From the NCBI RefSeq assembly GCF_020010905.1, contig NZ_JAGJBY010000001.1:4670001-4734000 (forward strand): a stretch of DNA of 64,000 nucleotides, in the 5' to 3' direction. Position 1 is the stretch's first letter. Each line of letters opens with the position of its first letter. Made by a program: the position numbers and the translations under genes. This stretch comes from Streptomyces acidiscabies (GTDB lineage Bacteria; Actinomycetota; Actinomycetes; Streptomycetales; Streptomycetaceae). This document shows positions 51,048-60,057 of this stretch, piece after piece. Below the pieces are notes generated by a model. That model was not told the origin of the DNA and ran no database searches. It saw nothing but the letters and a program-made list of their open reading frames with translations.

Positions 51048-52505
51048 TCAGAAGTCCGTCGGTACGCCCTCGTACGCGCCTCTGCCCGCCGGTACCGCGT
51101 GTGACGTGATCGTGTGGGAGGCGTCCAGGCGGGTGGGGCGGTAGTAGTCGCTGCCCTTGGCGCGGTACCGGAGCAGGGGGATCAGGCCGAGGGCCAGGCC
51201 GCCGAGGCCGATCGTGATCGCGGGGGTGCTCAGGGAACCGAGGGCTTCGGCGAAGATCCAGAACATGAAGAGGGCGCCGCACAGGGGCCAGACCCCGCCG
51301 AGGAGGAACGTCGCCGGGGAGCGCAGGAGGAGCCTGCGGTAGGCGACGACCGCGGCGAGCCCGGTGAGGCCGTAGTACAGGGCGATCTGGAGGCCTATCG
51401 CGGAGATCGCGTCCGAGAGGATCTCGCCGACGGACCCGAGCGCGTTGGACGCGACGAGCAGCGTGAGCGCGACCGCGCCGACGACGGCGACCGCCACCCA
51501 CGGAGTATTCCAGCGCCGGTGCACGCGCCCGAACGCGGCCGGCATCGTACGGTCGCGCCCCATCGCGAACAGCGACCGCGTGACCTGGATGAGCGTGGTC
51601 TCCAGCGTCGCGATCGTGGACAGCATCACCGCCACGACCAGCAGTTTCCCGCCCCACCCGGGCCACACGGCCTCCCCGAGCGCGCCCAGCACGTTCGCCG
51701 CGTCCCGGTCGATCTCGTCCCGCGTCAGCACCACATTGACGGCGACCGTGTAGATCTCGAACAGCAGGAACACGACCCCGAGCCCGATCAGCCCGGCGAG
51801 CCCGGTGGTCCGGCGGCTGTCGCGCGTCTCCTCGCTGAGGTTGCTCGTGACGTCCCAGCCCCAGTAGTAGAACGCGGCGACCAGCGCCCCCGCCGCGAAC
51901 CCGCCGACCCCGTCGAACTGCCCGGGCCCGAACCAGGCCCAGTCGAAGGCCCGCGCGTTGTCCGCGTGCAGGAACGCCAGCACGGCGAAGACCGCGAGGA
52001 TCGCCAACTCGATCCCGGACATGACGAGTTGGGCCCGCGCGGTGAGCCGCGCCCCGCCGAGCACGATGCCCAGCATCAGGATCAGCCAGCCCGCGCCGAC
52101 GACCGTCGACCAGCCCGTGGAGCCCGCGAGCCCCTCGTCGAACAGGGAGAGCGTCAGCGACCCGGCGGGCAGCGACCCGGCGACCATGAAGAGGGTCGTC
52201 GACACCACCAGCGCCCACCCGCTGAGGAACCCGAGGAACGGGTGGAGCGTGCGCCCCACCCACGAGTACGCCGCGCCCGCGTTCGCGTCGATGCGGCCCA
52301 GGTGCCGGTAGGCGAGCGCGATGCCCGCCATCGGCAGCGCGCAGTACAGCAGGGCCGCCGGACTGGCCAGCCCAACTGCCCCTACCAGTACGGCGGTTGT
52401 CGCCGCGATCGAGTACGCGGGAGCGCTGCCCGCGAGAGCCATCACCACCGTGTCGAACGTGCCGAGGACGTTCGCCTGAAGCCCTCGACCACTGCTGTTG
52501 CTCAT
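51048..52505 (-). CDS. APC-family amino-acid permease
   Basis: A 485-residue secondary transporter with 12 hydrophobic segments. Start: GTFDTVVMALAGSAPAYSIAATTAVLVG, a typical unwound helix 1 region (MALAGSAPA); GAAYSWVGRTLHPFLGFLSGW follows. ATG at 52505 with GGAAAG 10 bases upstream is chosen. It likely imports amino acids or polyamines. A long leader separates it from a promoter at about 52.7 kb. Confidence 0.9.
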   Translation of the reverse strand: MSNSSGRGLQANVLGTFDTVVMALAGSAPAYSIAATTAVLVGAVGLASPAALLYCALPMAGIALAYRHLGRIDANAGAAYSWVGRTLHPFLGFLSGWALVVSTTLFMVAGSLPAGSLTLSLFDEGLAGSTGWSTVVGAGWLILMLGIVLGGARLTARAQLVMSGIELAILAVFAVLAFLHADNARAFDWAWFGPGQFDGVGGFAAGALVAAFYYWGWDVTSNLSEETRDSRRTTGLAGLIGLGVVFLLFEIYTVAVNVVLTRDEIDRDAANVLGALGEAVWPGWGGKLLVVAVMLSTIATLETTLIQVTRSLFAMGRDRTMPAAFGRVHRRWNTPWVAVAVVGAVALTLLVASNALGSVGEILSDAISAIGLQIALYYGLTGLAAVVAYRRLLLRSPATFLLGGVWPLCGALFMFWIFAEALGSLSTPAITIGLGGLALGLIPLLRYRAKGSDYYRPTRLDASHTITSHAVPAGRGAYEGVPTDF

Positions 52506-52560
52506 GGTGCGCTGCTTTCCGTCGTGCACACCGCGCGGCGTCAACTGCCCGGCGGCGCGT

Positions 52561-52593
52561 GGGGGGTGGGGGGTGGAGGTGGGGGATTGGGGG
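52561..52593. other. G-rich tract able to form a G-quadruplex
   Basis: On the plus strand: runs of six, six, two, two, five and five G separated by one to three bases (52561-52593). It lies in the leader of the APC gene, on the template strand for that gene. The remaining 52506-52808 gap holds a promoter and no gene. Confidence 0.6.
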
Positions 52594-52718
52594 TCGCACC
52601 GCCGGCGCGTCCAGGGGCGACCTGGGACGGCGGCGGGAAAAAGGCCGTACGGAACCTGCGTGCGGGACCTGTCGCACCACCGCTCCGTCGGCGGCCGGTC
52701 ACACCGAGTATGCGAGTG

Positions 52719-52746
52719 ATGATAGTCCCAACGGTTTACCTTTCAA
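52719..52746 (-). promoter_or_regulatory. predicted promoter for the APC permease
   Basis: On the minus strand TTGAAA (52741-52746) and TATCAT (52719-52724) are 16 bases apart. This would give a leader of about 205 bases containing the G-rich tract. Confidence 0.5.
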
Positions 52747-52808
52747 GATTGACCGTCGGGTAACCTCTACGACCGGTTTTCTCGAACTCCCTTGCGGCGT
52801 ACGAGGGT

Positions 52809-54212
52809 TCAGTCGCCGATCCGGTCCAGCTGGCGCAGCCGGTTCGTCGCGTCCAGCGCCGCGACCTTGTAGGACTCGGCCAGCGTCGGGTAGTTGAAGA
52901 CCGCGTCCACCAAGTAGTCGACGGTGCCCCCGCATCCCATCACCGACTGGCCGATGTGGATGAGCTCCGTCGCCCCGCTCCCGAAGCAGTGCACCCCGAG
53001 CAGCTTGCGGTCCACCGGCGACACCAGCAGCTTCAGCATCCCGTGCGCGTCCCCGATGATCTGACCCCGCGCCAGCTCCCGGTACCGGGCCACCCCGACC
53101 TCGAACGGCACGCACTCCTCGGTGAGTTGATCCTCCGTACGGCCGACGAAGCTGATCTCCGGGATCGTGTAGATGCCGATCGGCTGGAGCGCGTCCATCC
53201 CGCCCACCGGCTCCCCGAACGCGTGGTACGCCGCCGCCCGGCCCTGCTCCATCGCCGTCGCCGCGAGCGCCGGATAGCCGATCACGTCGCCGACCGCGTA
53301 GATGTGCGGGACCTGCGTACGGTAGTGCTCGTCCACCGCGATCCGGCCGCGCGCGTCCGCCGTCAACCCCGCGTTCTCCAGGGCGAGTTCGTCCGTCAGG
53401 CCCTGCCTGCCCGCCGAGTACATCACCGCGTCCGCCGGGATCTTCTTGCCGCTCTCCAGCACCGTCAGCGCGCTGTGCTGGTGCCGCTCCACCGCCGCGA
53501 CCGTCTCCCCGAACCGGAACGTCACGGCCAGGTCCCGCAGCTGGTACTTGAGCGCCTCGACGATCTCCACGTCGCACATGTCCAGCATGACCGGGCGGCG
53601 TTCGACGACGGTCACCTTGCTGCCGAGCGCCGCGAACATGCTCGCGTACTCCATGCCGATCACGCCCGCGCCGACGATCACCATCGACCTCGGGACGCGT
53701 TCGATCGTCAGCACGTTGTCCGAGTCGAGGATCGTCCGGCCGTCGAACTCCACGGTTTCCGGGCGCGCGGGGCGGGTGCCGGTCGCGATGACGATGTGCT
53801 CCGCCGTCAACACCCGCTCGTGGCCGGTGACTTCGGTCAGGGCGACGGTGTGCGGGTCCAGGAAGCGGCCGGTTCCCGCGAACAACGGGACCTGGTTGCG
53901 GGAGAGCTGGCTGCGGATGACCTCTATTTCGCGGTTCACGACATGCTGCGTGCGGGCGGTGAGGTCGGCGACGGTGATGTTCTCTTTCAGGCGGTAGCTC
54001 TGGCCGTACAGGTCCCGTTGGGTGAGACCGGTCAGGTACAGCACCGCCTCGCGCAGGGTCTTCGACGGGATGGTGCCGGTGTGCAGCGAGACACCGCCGA
54101 CCATGTCACCTCGGTCGACGACAGCGACTCTGCGGCCGAGTTTGGCCGCGGCGATGGCGGCTTTCTGGCCGCCGGGACCGGATCCGAGCACGAGCATGTC
54201 GAAATCGGGCAC
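52809..54212 (-). CDS. sthA: soluble pyridine nucleotide transhydrogenase (Si-specific NAD(P)+ transhydrogenase)
   Basis: A 467-residue flavoprotein of the disulfide-reductase fold. FAD motif GSGPGGQKAAI at the N-terminus, NAD site GAGVIGMEYASMF, and a C-terminal dimer interface. The redox CxxxxC of lipoamide dehydrogenases is replaced by VSLHTGTIPSKT, as in SthA, which exchanges hydride between NADPH and NADH. The gene is followed, 300 bases on, by the APC promoter region. Confidence 0.92.
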   Translation of the reverse strand: MPDFDMLVLGSGPGGQKAAIAAAKLGRRVAVVDRGDMVGGVSLHTGTIPSKTLREAVLYLTGLTQRDLYGQSYRLKENITVADLTARTQHVVNREIEVIRSQLSRNQVPLFAGTGRFLDPHTVALTEVTGHERVLTAEHIVIATGTRPARPETVEFDGRTILDSDNVLTIERVPRSMVIVGAGVIGMEYASMFAALGSKVTVVERRPVMLDMCDVEIVEALKYQLRDLAVTFRFGETVAAVERHQHSALTVLESGKKIPADAVMYSAGRQGLTDELALENAGLTADARGRIAVDEHYRTQVPHIYAVGDVIGYPALAATAMEQGRAAAYHAFGEPVGGMDALQPIGIYTIPEISFVGRTEDQLTEECVPFEVGVARYRELARGQIIGDAHGMLKLLVSPVDRKLLGVHCFGSGATELIHIGQSVMGCGGTVDYLVDAVFNYPTLAESYKVAALDATNRLRQLDRIGD

Positions 54213-54260
54213 GGTCGGAGTGTGGCAGGGGGTGAGGGTTTCCGGAAGGGTGCGTCGGTC

Positions 54261-54446
54261 CTACGGCAGCAGCTTCTCGATCGCCGCGTCTCCCTCCGCC
54301 GCCAGTTTGCGTTCGGCCCAGGCGAGGTTCTCGGGGGTGAGGTCGCGGCCGGCGGCGAGGACGATGTCCTCGGGGGTCACCTCGGTCCCCGTGCGGGTGT
54401 GGAGCAGGGCGTCGGGGGTGGCACGGTCCTCGGAGGGGCTCGTCAT
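54261..54446 (-). CDS. small acidic uncharacterised protein, 61 residues
   Basis: A 61-residue protein (MTSPSEDRATPDALLHTRTG start) with a helical C-terminal half. AGAGGAG lies about 10 bases before the ATG. It precedes sthA on the same strand by 48 bases and may be co-transcribed. Function unknown. Confidence 0.65.
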   Translation of the reverse strand: MTSPSEDRATPDALLHTRTGTEVTPEDIVLAAGRDLTPENLAWAERKLAAEGDAAIEKLLP

Positions 54447-54540
54447 GGGATGGACTCCTCTGGTGTGGTCGACCGGCTAGGTCGACAAATCCACTATCGC
54501 CACTCATCGCGCGGCTCGCATGTGCGCGTGCCCACGGAGA

Positions 54541-54569
54541 TCGCCGGAAAACTCGTCGCCGGAAAACTC
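54541..54569. repeat. 14-bp direct repeat
   Basis: TCGCCGGAAAACTC occurs at 54541-54554 and again at 54556-54569, in the non-coding space between the small gene and a leader-peptide gene. It could be a binding site for a dimeric regulator or a chance duplication. Confidence 0.5.
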
Positions 54570-54640
54570 CTGGACGCCCCCGAGACGGCTGTCATATCGT
54601 CTGACCGCACGCCCGAGACGAACGGAAGGAGGCGAGCGCC

Positions 54641-54697
54641 ATGCAGTCCACCACGACCCCGCGCTCCCTCCCCGCCGCCGTCGCGTGCCACGTCTGA
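54641..54697 (+). CDS. putative 18-residue leader peptide upstream of a GNAT gene
   Basis: An ATG-TGA frame of 18 codons (MQSTTTPRSLPAAVACHV) preceded by AAGGAGG 8 bases upstream, the strongest ribosome site in this part of the window. It ends 43 bases before the acetyltransferase start. Length, context and the terminal ACHV resemble actinobacterial leader peptides that control a downstream gene by attenuation, but no alternative hairpins were proven. Confidence 0.5.
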   Translation: MQSTTTPRSLPAAVACHV

Positions 54698-54740
54698 CCT
54701 GCCCGGGAGCGCACCGCATTTCCGCTACCCGGAGGAATCC

Positions 54741-55646
54741 GTGACCGACCTGGTCATCCGCGCGCTCGACGAGAGCGACGTCCACCTGTTCGACACCCTG
54801 CCCGACCCGCTGCGCGCCGCCGAGGCCCTGGGCCATGTCACCCACCGCCCCGACTGGAAGCGCGTCGCCCTGCGCGACGGCCGCGTCGTGGCCCGCGCCG
54901 TCTGGTGGGGCGGCCCCGACGACGCCGAACCCCTCACCTCGCAGTGGCTCGACTTCGCCGACGGCGAGGAAGAGACCGGCGTGGAGCTGCTGCGTACGGC
55001 CCCCTGGAAGGTCGGCCTGGAGCTGAACCTCCCCGGCGGCTGGCGCGACGACCCCGCGACGAAGGCCGCCGCCGAGGCCCGTATCGACGTGGCCCGGCGC
55101 GCCGGACAGCGCCTCCTCGTCGAGCGCTACATCTACCGCTGGACCCCCGACTGCGGCCTCCCCGACCGCCCCGGGCGCCTCTCCTTCGGCCCCGAACCCG
55201 ACGACGCCGTCTTCTTCGACGCGCTGCGCCGTATCCACTCGGTCACCCTCGACGCGCACGCGCGCAAGGCCATCGAGGAGGGCGGCCTCGACCAGGCCGC
55301 GCAGGAGGAGATCGACTTCTTCCGCTGGTGCCCGTCGCCGCGCGAGTGGTGGCAGGTCGCGCGTACGCCCGAGGGGGAGCTGGCCGGCATCCACATCCCG
55401 GCCCACAACCCGGGCGGGCCCTGTATCGGGTTCATCGGCGTCGTGCCGGAGCAGCGCGGGCACGGGTACGCGTACGACCTGCTCGCCGAGTGCACGCACT
55501 ACCTCGCCGAACGGGGTGCGCGGTTCATCGCCGCGGCGACCGACCAGGGGAACTTTCCGATGGCCGCGCACTTCACGAAGGCCGGGTATCCCGTGGTGCG
55601 GGAGCGGGTGAACTTCGCTTACGAGGGCGTTGTCAGTGGGGGGTGA
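54741..55646 (+). CDS. GNAT-family acetyltransferase
   Basis: A 301-residue protein with a C-terminal GNAT domain; the acetyl-CoA motif is VVPEQRGHGYAYDLLAE (about 236-252) followed by AAATDQGNFPMAAHFTKAGY. The N-terminal half is an additional, perhaps second degenerate, GNAT-like domain. GTG at 54741 has GGAGGA. It may be controlled by the upstream leader peptide. Substrate unknown. Confidence 0.88.
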   Translation: MTDLVIRALDESDVHLFDTLPDPLRAAEALGHVTHRPDWKRVALRDGRVVARAVWWGGPDDAEPLTSQWLDFADGEEETGVELLRTAPWKVGLELNLPGGWRDDPATKAAAEARIDVARRAGQRLLVERYIYRWTPDCGLPDRPGRLSFGPEPDDAVFFDALRRIHSVTLDAHARKAIEEGGLDQAAQEEIDFFRWCPSPREWWQVARTPEGELAGIHIPAHNPGGPCIGFIGVVPEQRGHGYAYDLLAECTHYLAERGARFIAAATDQGNFPMAAHFTKAGYPVVRERVNFAYEGVVSGG

Positions 55647-55684
55647 CAAGGTGGGGTAAGACGGACTGACAGGCGGGAGAGGGC

Positions 55685-56005
55685 ATGGGGTTCGACGGTG
55701 AGATCTGGCGGGTGCGGTGCGGGGACGAGGAGGTCGGTACGGTCACGATCGACGACGCCGACTTCCCGTGGCTCTCGGGCCGCTTCACGCCCGGCCCGGC
55801 GTACGCGGCCGTCGAACCCCTGTTCACCCGTGAGCTGGCGCTGCTGAACGAGGGGTGGACCGAGGAGTGGGAGTCCGCGTACGACGCGATCACGAGCCGC
55901 GTCTCACTGTCCTCCCCGGACGGGCCCGTGCCGGAGTTCCTGCTGCACATCGAGGGGGGGCGGGCGTGGTTCCGGTGGAGCGACGAACCGTTCGAGGGGA
56001 TGTGA
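55685..56005 (+). CDS. uncharacterised small acidic protein
   Basis: A 106-residue soluble protein, rich in aromatic and acidic residues (EIWRVRCGDEEVGTVTIDDADFPWLSGRF). It starts 38 bases after the acetyltransferase gene, with GGGAGAGGGC just upstream, and may share its transcript. No known domain recognised. Confidence 0.7.
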   Translation: MGFDGEIWRVRCGDEEVGTVTIDDADFPWLSGRFTPGPAYAAVEPLFTRELALLNEGWTEEWESAYDAITSRVSLSSPDGPVPEFLLHIEGGRAWFRWSDEPFEGM

Positions 56006-56090
56006 CAGGCGTCACATCCAGGGCTGTCACACTCGGGCTCTCCGCGCTGTCTAAGTGGTGTACCCAGCGGAACGGAACAGGGAGAACACG

Positions 56091-56564
56091 ATGGAAGCCC
56101 GCCTCAACCTCTTCGGCAGCCAGGTCTTCGGCAAGGTCCTCCGGCACGTCAACTCGGCCGGCAAGGCCGTCTCGGACTCCACCCTCCCGGCGGCCACCCA
56201 GGAGCTGGTGAAGATCCGAGCCAGCCAGATCAACGGCTGCGGCTTCTGCACGGACATGCACACGAAAGACGCCACCGCCGCCGGCGAGGAGGCGACCCGC
56301 CTCAACCTGATCGCCGCCTGGCGCGAGGCCACGGTCTTCACCGACGCGGAACGCGCGGCGCTGGCCCTGACCGAGGAGGGCACCCGCATCGCCGACGCGG
56401 CCGGCGGCGTCTCGGACGAGACGTGGCAGAACGCGACGAAGTACTACGACGAGGAACAACTGGCGGCACTGGTGTCCTTGATCGCAATCATCAACGCGTA
56501 CAACCGAGCCAACGTGATCATCCGCCAGCCGGCGGGCGACTACCAGCCGGGAATGTTCGGCTGA
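56091..56564 (+). CDS. carboxymuconolactone decarboxylase / AhpD-like protein
   Basis: A 157-residue protein with the CMD/AhpD redox motif in NGCGFCTDMHTKDA (CxxC-x3-H, Cys58/Cys61 approx.), followed by ATRLNLIAAWREA and AALVSLIAIINAYNR. These proteins act as peroxidase partners or general antioxidants. ATG at 56091 with GGGAG 6 bases upstream is preferred to an earlier in-frame start. Confidence 0.9.
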   Translation: MEARLNLFGSQVFGKVLRHVNSAGKAVSDSTLPAATQELVKIRASQINGCGFCTDMHTKDATAAGEEATRLNLIAAWREATVFTDAERAALALTEEGTRIADAAGGVSDETWQNATKYYDEEQLAALVSLIAIINAYNRANVIIRQPAGDYQPGMFG

Positions 56565-56689
56565 GGAGAGCCCGGACCGGGGAGACGGGCTGCCCCCTTC
56601 ACACGGGGCAGCCCGAAGCGGACGGACCCCGAACCGGAACTCCAAAGGGCGGGGCCGGAACCTTGACGGGCGGGGCGCATCGTGACGGG

Positions 56690-57571
56690 GCAAGGGCCTG
56701 TATCTGACGTACGGCTGCCGCCGCACCGGACGCGCTCAGCCCCGCGGCGCCGCAGCCGCCTTCCATCTCGTTGCGGCACTCTGATGGGCGAGCCTCGACG
56801 GGCGGACCGAAATCCCCACGCGCGGAACGCGCAGCGCCCTTCAGGGGTGCCGGGCTGTATCTGACGTACGGCTGTCGCCGCGCGGACGCGAGCAGCCCCC
56901 GCGGTGCTGTAGTCGCCTTCCGGTCTGCTGTGGCACTTCGGCGGGCGAGGCTTGGCGGGCGGGTCGGAATTCTCATGCGTGAGGCGGAGTTTGATGGACG
57001 CGCAGCGCCCTTCTAGGGGCGTGGGCCTGTATCTGATGTGCGGCTGCCGCCGCGCGGGCGCGCTCAGCCCCTGTGGCGCCGCAGCCGCCATCCGGCCTGC
57101 CGTGGCGCCCTGACGGGCGAGCTTGGCGGGCGGGTCGGAACCCTCACGCGTGGGACCGCGTCCCGATGAGGCAGGTGGCGCCTCTTCAGGGGCGGGGGCT
57201 GTATCTGATGTGCGGTTACCGCCGCGTGGGCGCGCTCAGCCCCTGTGGCGGTGCAGTTGCCATCCGGCCTGCTGTGGCACTTTGACGGGCGGAGCGGAGA
57301 CCTCACGCGCGGGGCGCGTAGCGCGCTTCAGGGGTGTGGGTCTGTATCTGACGTACGGCTGCTGCCGCACAGACGCGACCAGCCCTTGTGGTGCCGCAGT
57401 TGCCATCCGGCCTGCCGCGGTACTTCGGCGGGCGGGGCGGAGACCTTACGCGTGGGGCGAGGGTTGATGGGCGCGTAGCGCCCTTTTTAGGGGCGCGGGG
57501 CTGTATCAATATGCGGCTGCCGCCGCGCGGGCGCGATCAGCCGCAACGGAGCCGCACCCGCCACACAACCC
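56690..57571. repeat. array of about six degenerate 143-172-bp repeats
   Basis: CTGTAT followed by CTGACGTACGG, CTGATGTGCGG or a variant and then a CTGCCGCCGC-like stretch recurs at 56698, 56855, 57027, 57199, 57342 and 57501. Spacings are 157, 172, 172, 143 and 159 bases. Each unit also carries similar GGGCGG...CACGCG...GCGCCCTTCAGGGG parts, so it is the whole unit that repeats. The last copy (57484-57571) closely matches a single copy at 63490-63574. Many short frames cross it but the mutated repetition argues against coding. The gap 56565-57594 holds no gene. Confidence 0.8.
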
Positions 57572-57594
57572 CAAGCGGCATCCAGTAACCGCGC

Positions 57595-58482
57595 TTACTC
57601 CCCCGCCCCCAAAACCCCCTCCGCCGCCTCCAGAATCTCCGTCACCCGCAAAGCGAACCCCGCATCACAAGCGTGCGGCCGGCCAGAAGCAACCGCCTCC
57701 AGCAACGCGTCGGCCGCCCCGCTCAGCGCACTCACCGCATCACTCACCCCCTCCGGCAGAACAACCACCCCCGCCTCACCGCGAAGCTCCACCGCGTTCC
57801 CCGAAGCCGCAGCCGGAGCCGTAAGACTCAACGTCACCGTGCTGGACGCCCCACCCGCATGGTCGAAGACGAGGTGCACCGTGTCCCCAGGCCCGTGCAC
57901 AGCCGCCCCCACCTTCGTCACATCCCCCAACACCGGCAGCAACACGGACAAGGCATGCGGCCCCACATCCCACAACGCCCCCTTCTCCCGCCGCCAGGCC
58001 GACTCCGCGAAGGGACTGCCGGGCGACGCGAACACGGACCCCAGCCACTCGGCCCGCCCGGTGAACCACCCATCAACGGCGCCCTGTTCACGGATCCAGG
58101 AGGAGATCACGGGATCGAACCGAGCCGTGAAGAACACGACGGACGACACCCCGTTCTCCCGAGCGGCCTCGACCAGCCGACGCCCGTCGAGGGAGGACAG
58201 GGCGAGTGGCTTGTCCAGCAGCAGATGCCGCCCGGCAAGAGCCGCCCGCGTGGCCAACGCGACCTGGACATCCGGCGGCAGAGCAACGGCAACCGCGTCC
58301 ACATCGGAGATGAGCGCGTCGACATCGTCGTACGCCCGCACCCCGTACTCCCCGGCGATCTCCTTCGCGGCCTCCCCTCGCCGCCCCCACACCCCGACGA
58401 ATTCGAGGGAGGGATGCCCCGAGAGGGCGGGAGCGTAGGCGATCCGGGCCCACGGCCCCGTACCGAGCAGTCCGATGCGCAT
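57595..58482 (-). CDS. Gfo/Idh/MocA-family oxidoreductase
   Basis: A 295-residue NAD(P)-dependent dehydrogenase. Rossmann motif GLLGTGPWARIAYAPAL, then DAVAVALPPDVQVALATRAALAGRHLLLDKPLAL with the family's conserved lysine (DKP). The C-terminal domain contains the sheet for tetramerisation. ATG at 58482 is preferred over an upstream in-frame start. Substrate unknown; no sugar genes adjoin it. Confidence 0.85.
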   Translation of the reverse strand: MRIGLLGTGPWARIAYAPALSGHPSLEFVGVWGRRGEAAKEIAGEYGVRAYDDVDALISDVDAVAVALPPDVQVALATRAALAGRHLLLDKPLALSSLDGRRLVEAARENGVSSVVFFTARFDPVISSWIREQGAVDGWFTGRAEWLGSVFASPGSPFAESAWRREKGALWDVGPHALSVLLPVLGDVTKVGAAVHGPGDTVHLVFDHAGGASSTVTLSLTAPAAASGNAVELRGEAGVVVLPEGVSDAVSALSGAADALLEAVASGRPHACDAGFALRVTEILEAAEGVLGAGE

Positions 58483-58584
58483 GACGCCACTTTCCCCACG
58501 CCCGGGGCGTACACGCAAGCCTTCACGAAGCCGATCTCACCGGCCGGACACCCCCACGGACCCCCCAATCCCTGATGTACTTCT

Positions 58585-58618
58585 GCCGACCGGCAGAAAG
58601 CGCTCGCCGCCGGTCGGC
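58585..58618. other. perfect inverted repeat before the decayed ABC gene
   Basis: GCCGACCGGC (58585-58594) and GCCGGTCGGC (58609-58618) are perfect 10-bp arms around 14 bases. It may be a terminator, an operator of a lost gene, or a decayed end. Confidence 0.4.
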
Positions 58619-58629
58619 GCCGTCGTCGT

Positions 58630-59163
58630 GTTCACCTCCTCGACTCGGGCCTCAGACTCGACCTCGTCAACGGCCGCTTCGGCTCGCCGGCCTGGGTCGT
58701 CCTCAACGTCGTCGGCGTGCTGGTCCTGACGGGCGCCGCGCTCGTCTCGTACTTACGCACCTGGGGCGTGACCGCCGGTGACGTTCCGTCAGGTCGACCA
58801 CGAGTACGACACCGGCCGGGCCGCCGTCCGCGGCTTCACCCTCGACGTCGCGCCCGCCTCTCCGGCGGCCAACGCCAACGCCTCGCGATAGCAAGGGCGT
58901 TGATCCGCGACCCGAAGGTCCTGGTCCTCGACGAAGCGACCTCGGCCCTGGACACCCGCTCCGAGGCCCTGGTCCAACAGGCCCTGGCCCGCCTCCTCCA
59001 GGGCCGCACCACCTTCGTCGCCGCCCACCGCCTCTCCACGGTCCGAGGCGCTGACAGAATCGTGGTCATGGACGACGGCCGCATCCGAGAAGTGGGCACC
59101 CACGACGAACTCCTGCGCAGAGGTGGGGCGTACACGGCGCTGCACGCCGGACAGGTGGCGTGA
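58630..59163 (+). pseudogene. ABC transporter remnant lacking Walker A
   Basis: The 3' part encodes an intact ABC tail: LSGGQRQRLAIARALI signature, VLVLDEATSALD Walker B and VAAHRLSTV switch. Just upstream, in another frame, VTFRQVDHEYDTGRAAVRGFTLDVAP reads like the start of the same ATPase domain. About 110 residues between them, including Walker A and the Q-loop, are missing and the frame shifts at the junction (58860 region). A still earlier, TM-like stretch contains a TTA codon. It is best read as a deleted, dead exporter gene. Confidence 0.75.
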
Positions 59164-59164
59164 G

Positions 59165-59527
59165 ATGGGAGTGTTCGTCAGCGTCCGGGGCTGGCTGGAG
59201 TGCGACGACCGGCAACTCGCGGCCGTCCACGACATCGTCCGCGCCGCCGACGAGGGCTTCTACAGCGGCGGCTGGAGCTTCCCGGCCCCCATCAACTGGA
59301 CCCGCTACGCCTTCTTCGGCGCCGACCTGCGCGCCGCCGAAATCCCGTGGCTGCTCGACCAGTTGAGACAGATCGCCGAGCTCCCCGCCTCCGACGCGGA
59401 CGGCGACCGGGTCACCGGCTTCTTCCTCGCGACCCACGAGGTGGAGGGCGCGAGCCAGTGGCAGATCCGGGACGGGGACCTGCACAGTACGCCGGCGCCC
59501 GAGACCTTGCGCTACCTCGACCTCTAA
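59165..59527 (+). CDS. uncharacterised small acidic protein
   Basis: A 120-residue soluble protein (VFVSVRGWLECDDRQLAAVH start) with an aromatic centre (GGWSFPAPINWTRYAFFGADLRA). It begins 1 base after the ABC remnant. No motif recognised; it could be an immunity-type or regulatory protein, without evidence. Confidence 0.7.
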   Translation: MGVFVSVRGWLECDDRQLAAVHDIVRAADEGFYSGGWSFPAPINWTRYAFFGADLRAAEIPWLLDQLRQIAELPASDADGDRVTGFFLATHEVEGASQWQIRDGDLHSTPAPETLRYLDL

Positions 59528-59571
59528 GGTCGATGGCAGACGCAACAGTGTCCTGAAGAGGGGGAATGCGC

Positions 59572-60048
59572 ATGGCCGTCGACGTGTGGCACGAGTACGT
59601 CGCACGTGAACTGGGGCCCGTGCTCGCGGTGTTGGTCGCGCGGGCCGGGAAGCCGAGGGAGGAACCCGTGCCGGGGGCGTTGGAGTGGACCCTGCCGTGG
59701 GGGATGGACGACGGGAACGGGCTCGTCCGGGTCACCGTGTTCACCGAGATCGTGCCGGAGAGCTTCGAGCGGCGGGTCCGGGTCGTCGTGGCTGCCGCCG
59801 CGAAGGGGTTCCTGGAGGACGGCGGGAAGCTGGCGCTGCCCCGGTACGCCGACTGGGGCGCCGAGTACGCGCGTTCGCGCAGCGAGATCGACGCGGACAG
59901 CACACGCCAAGTCCCGCCGCCGGACGGCCCGTTGACCCGGGGCATGGCCGAGCACCTGTGCCGCGCGCTCGGCGGACTCCCGGACACGCTCAGTGAGGAA
60001 CCCGGCGGAGAGGTGGGCTTCTCGGTGGCACCGCCCGAGCCCGCCTGA
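59572..60048 (+). CDS. uncharacterised protein
   Basis: A 158-residue soluble protein (MAVDVWHEYVARELG start) with a central beta-rich half and a charged C-terminus. GAGGGGG lies 7 bases before ATG 59572; an ATG two codons earlier is too close to the ribosome site. No domain recognised. A perfect hairpin follows 10 bases after the stop. Confidence 0.7.
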   Translation: MAVDVWHEYVARELGPVLAVLVARAGKPREEPVPGALEWTLPWGMDDGNGLVRVTVFTEIVPESFERRVRVVVAAAAKGFLEDGGKLALPRYADWGAEYARSRSEIDADSTRQVPPPDGPLTRGMAEHLCRALGGLPDTLSEEPGGEVGFSVAPPEPA

Positions 60049-60057
60049 CGGCACCTG

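Noticed and set aside
56771..57478. Several 60-115-codon frames within the repeat array
   Set aside because: They repeat the DNA unit in shifting frames, carry unrelated starts and no consistent codon use; better read as non-coding repeats.
56690..57571. CRISPR array
   Set aside because: Units are 143-172 bp and diverged throughout, with no short identical repeats and unique spacers, and no cas genes nearby.
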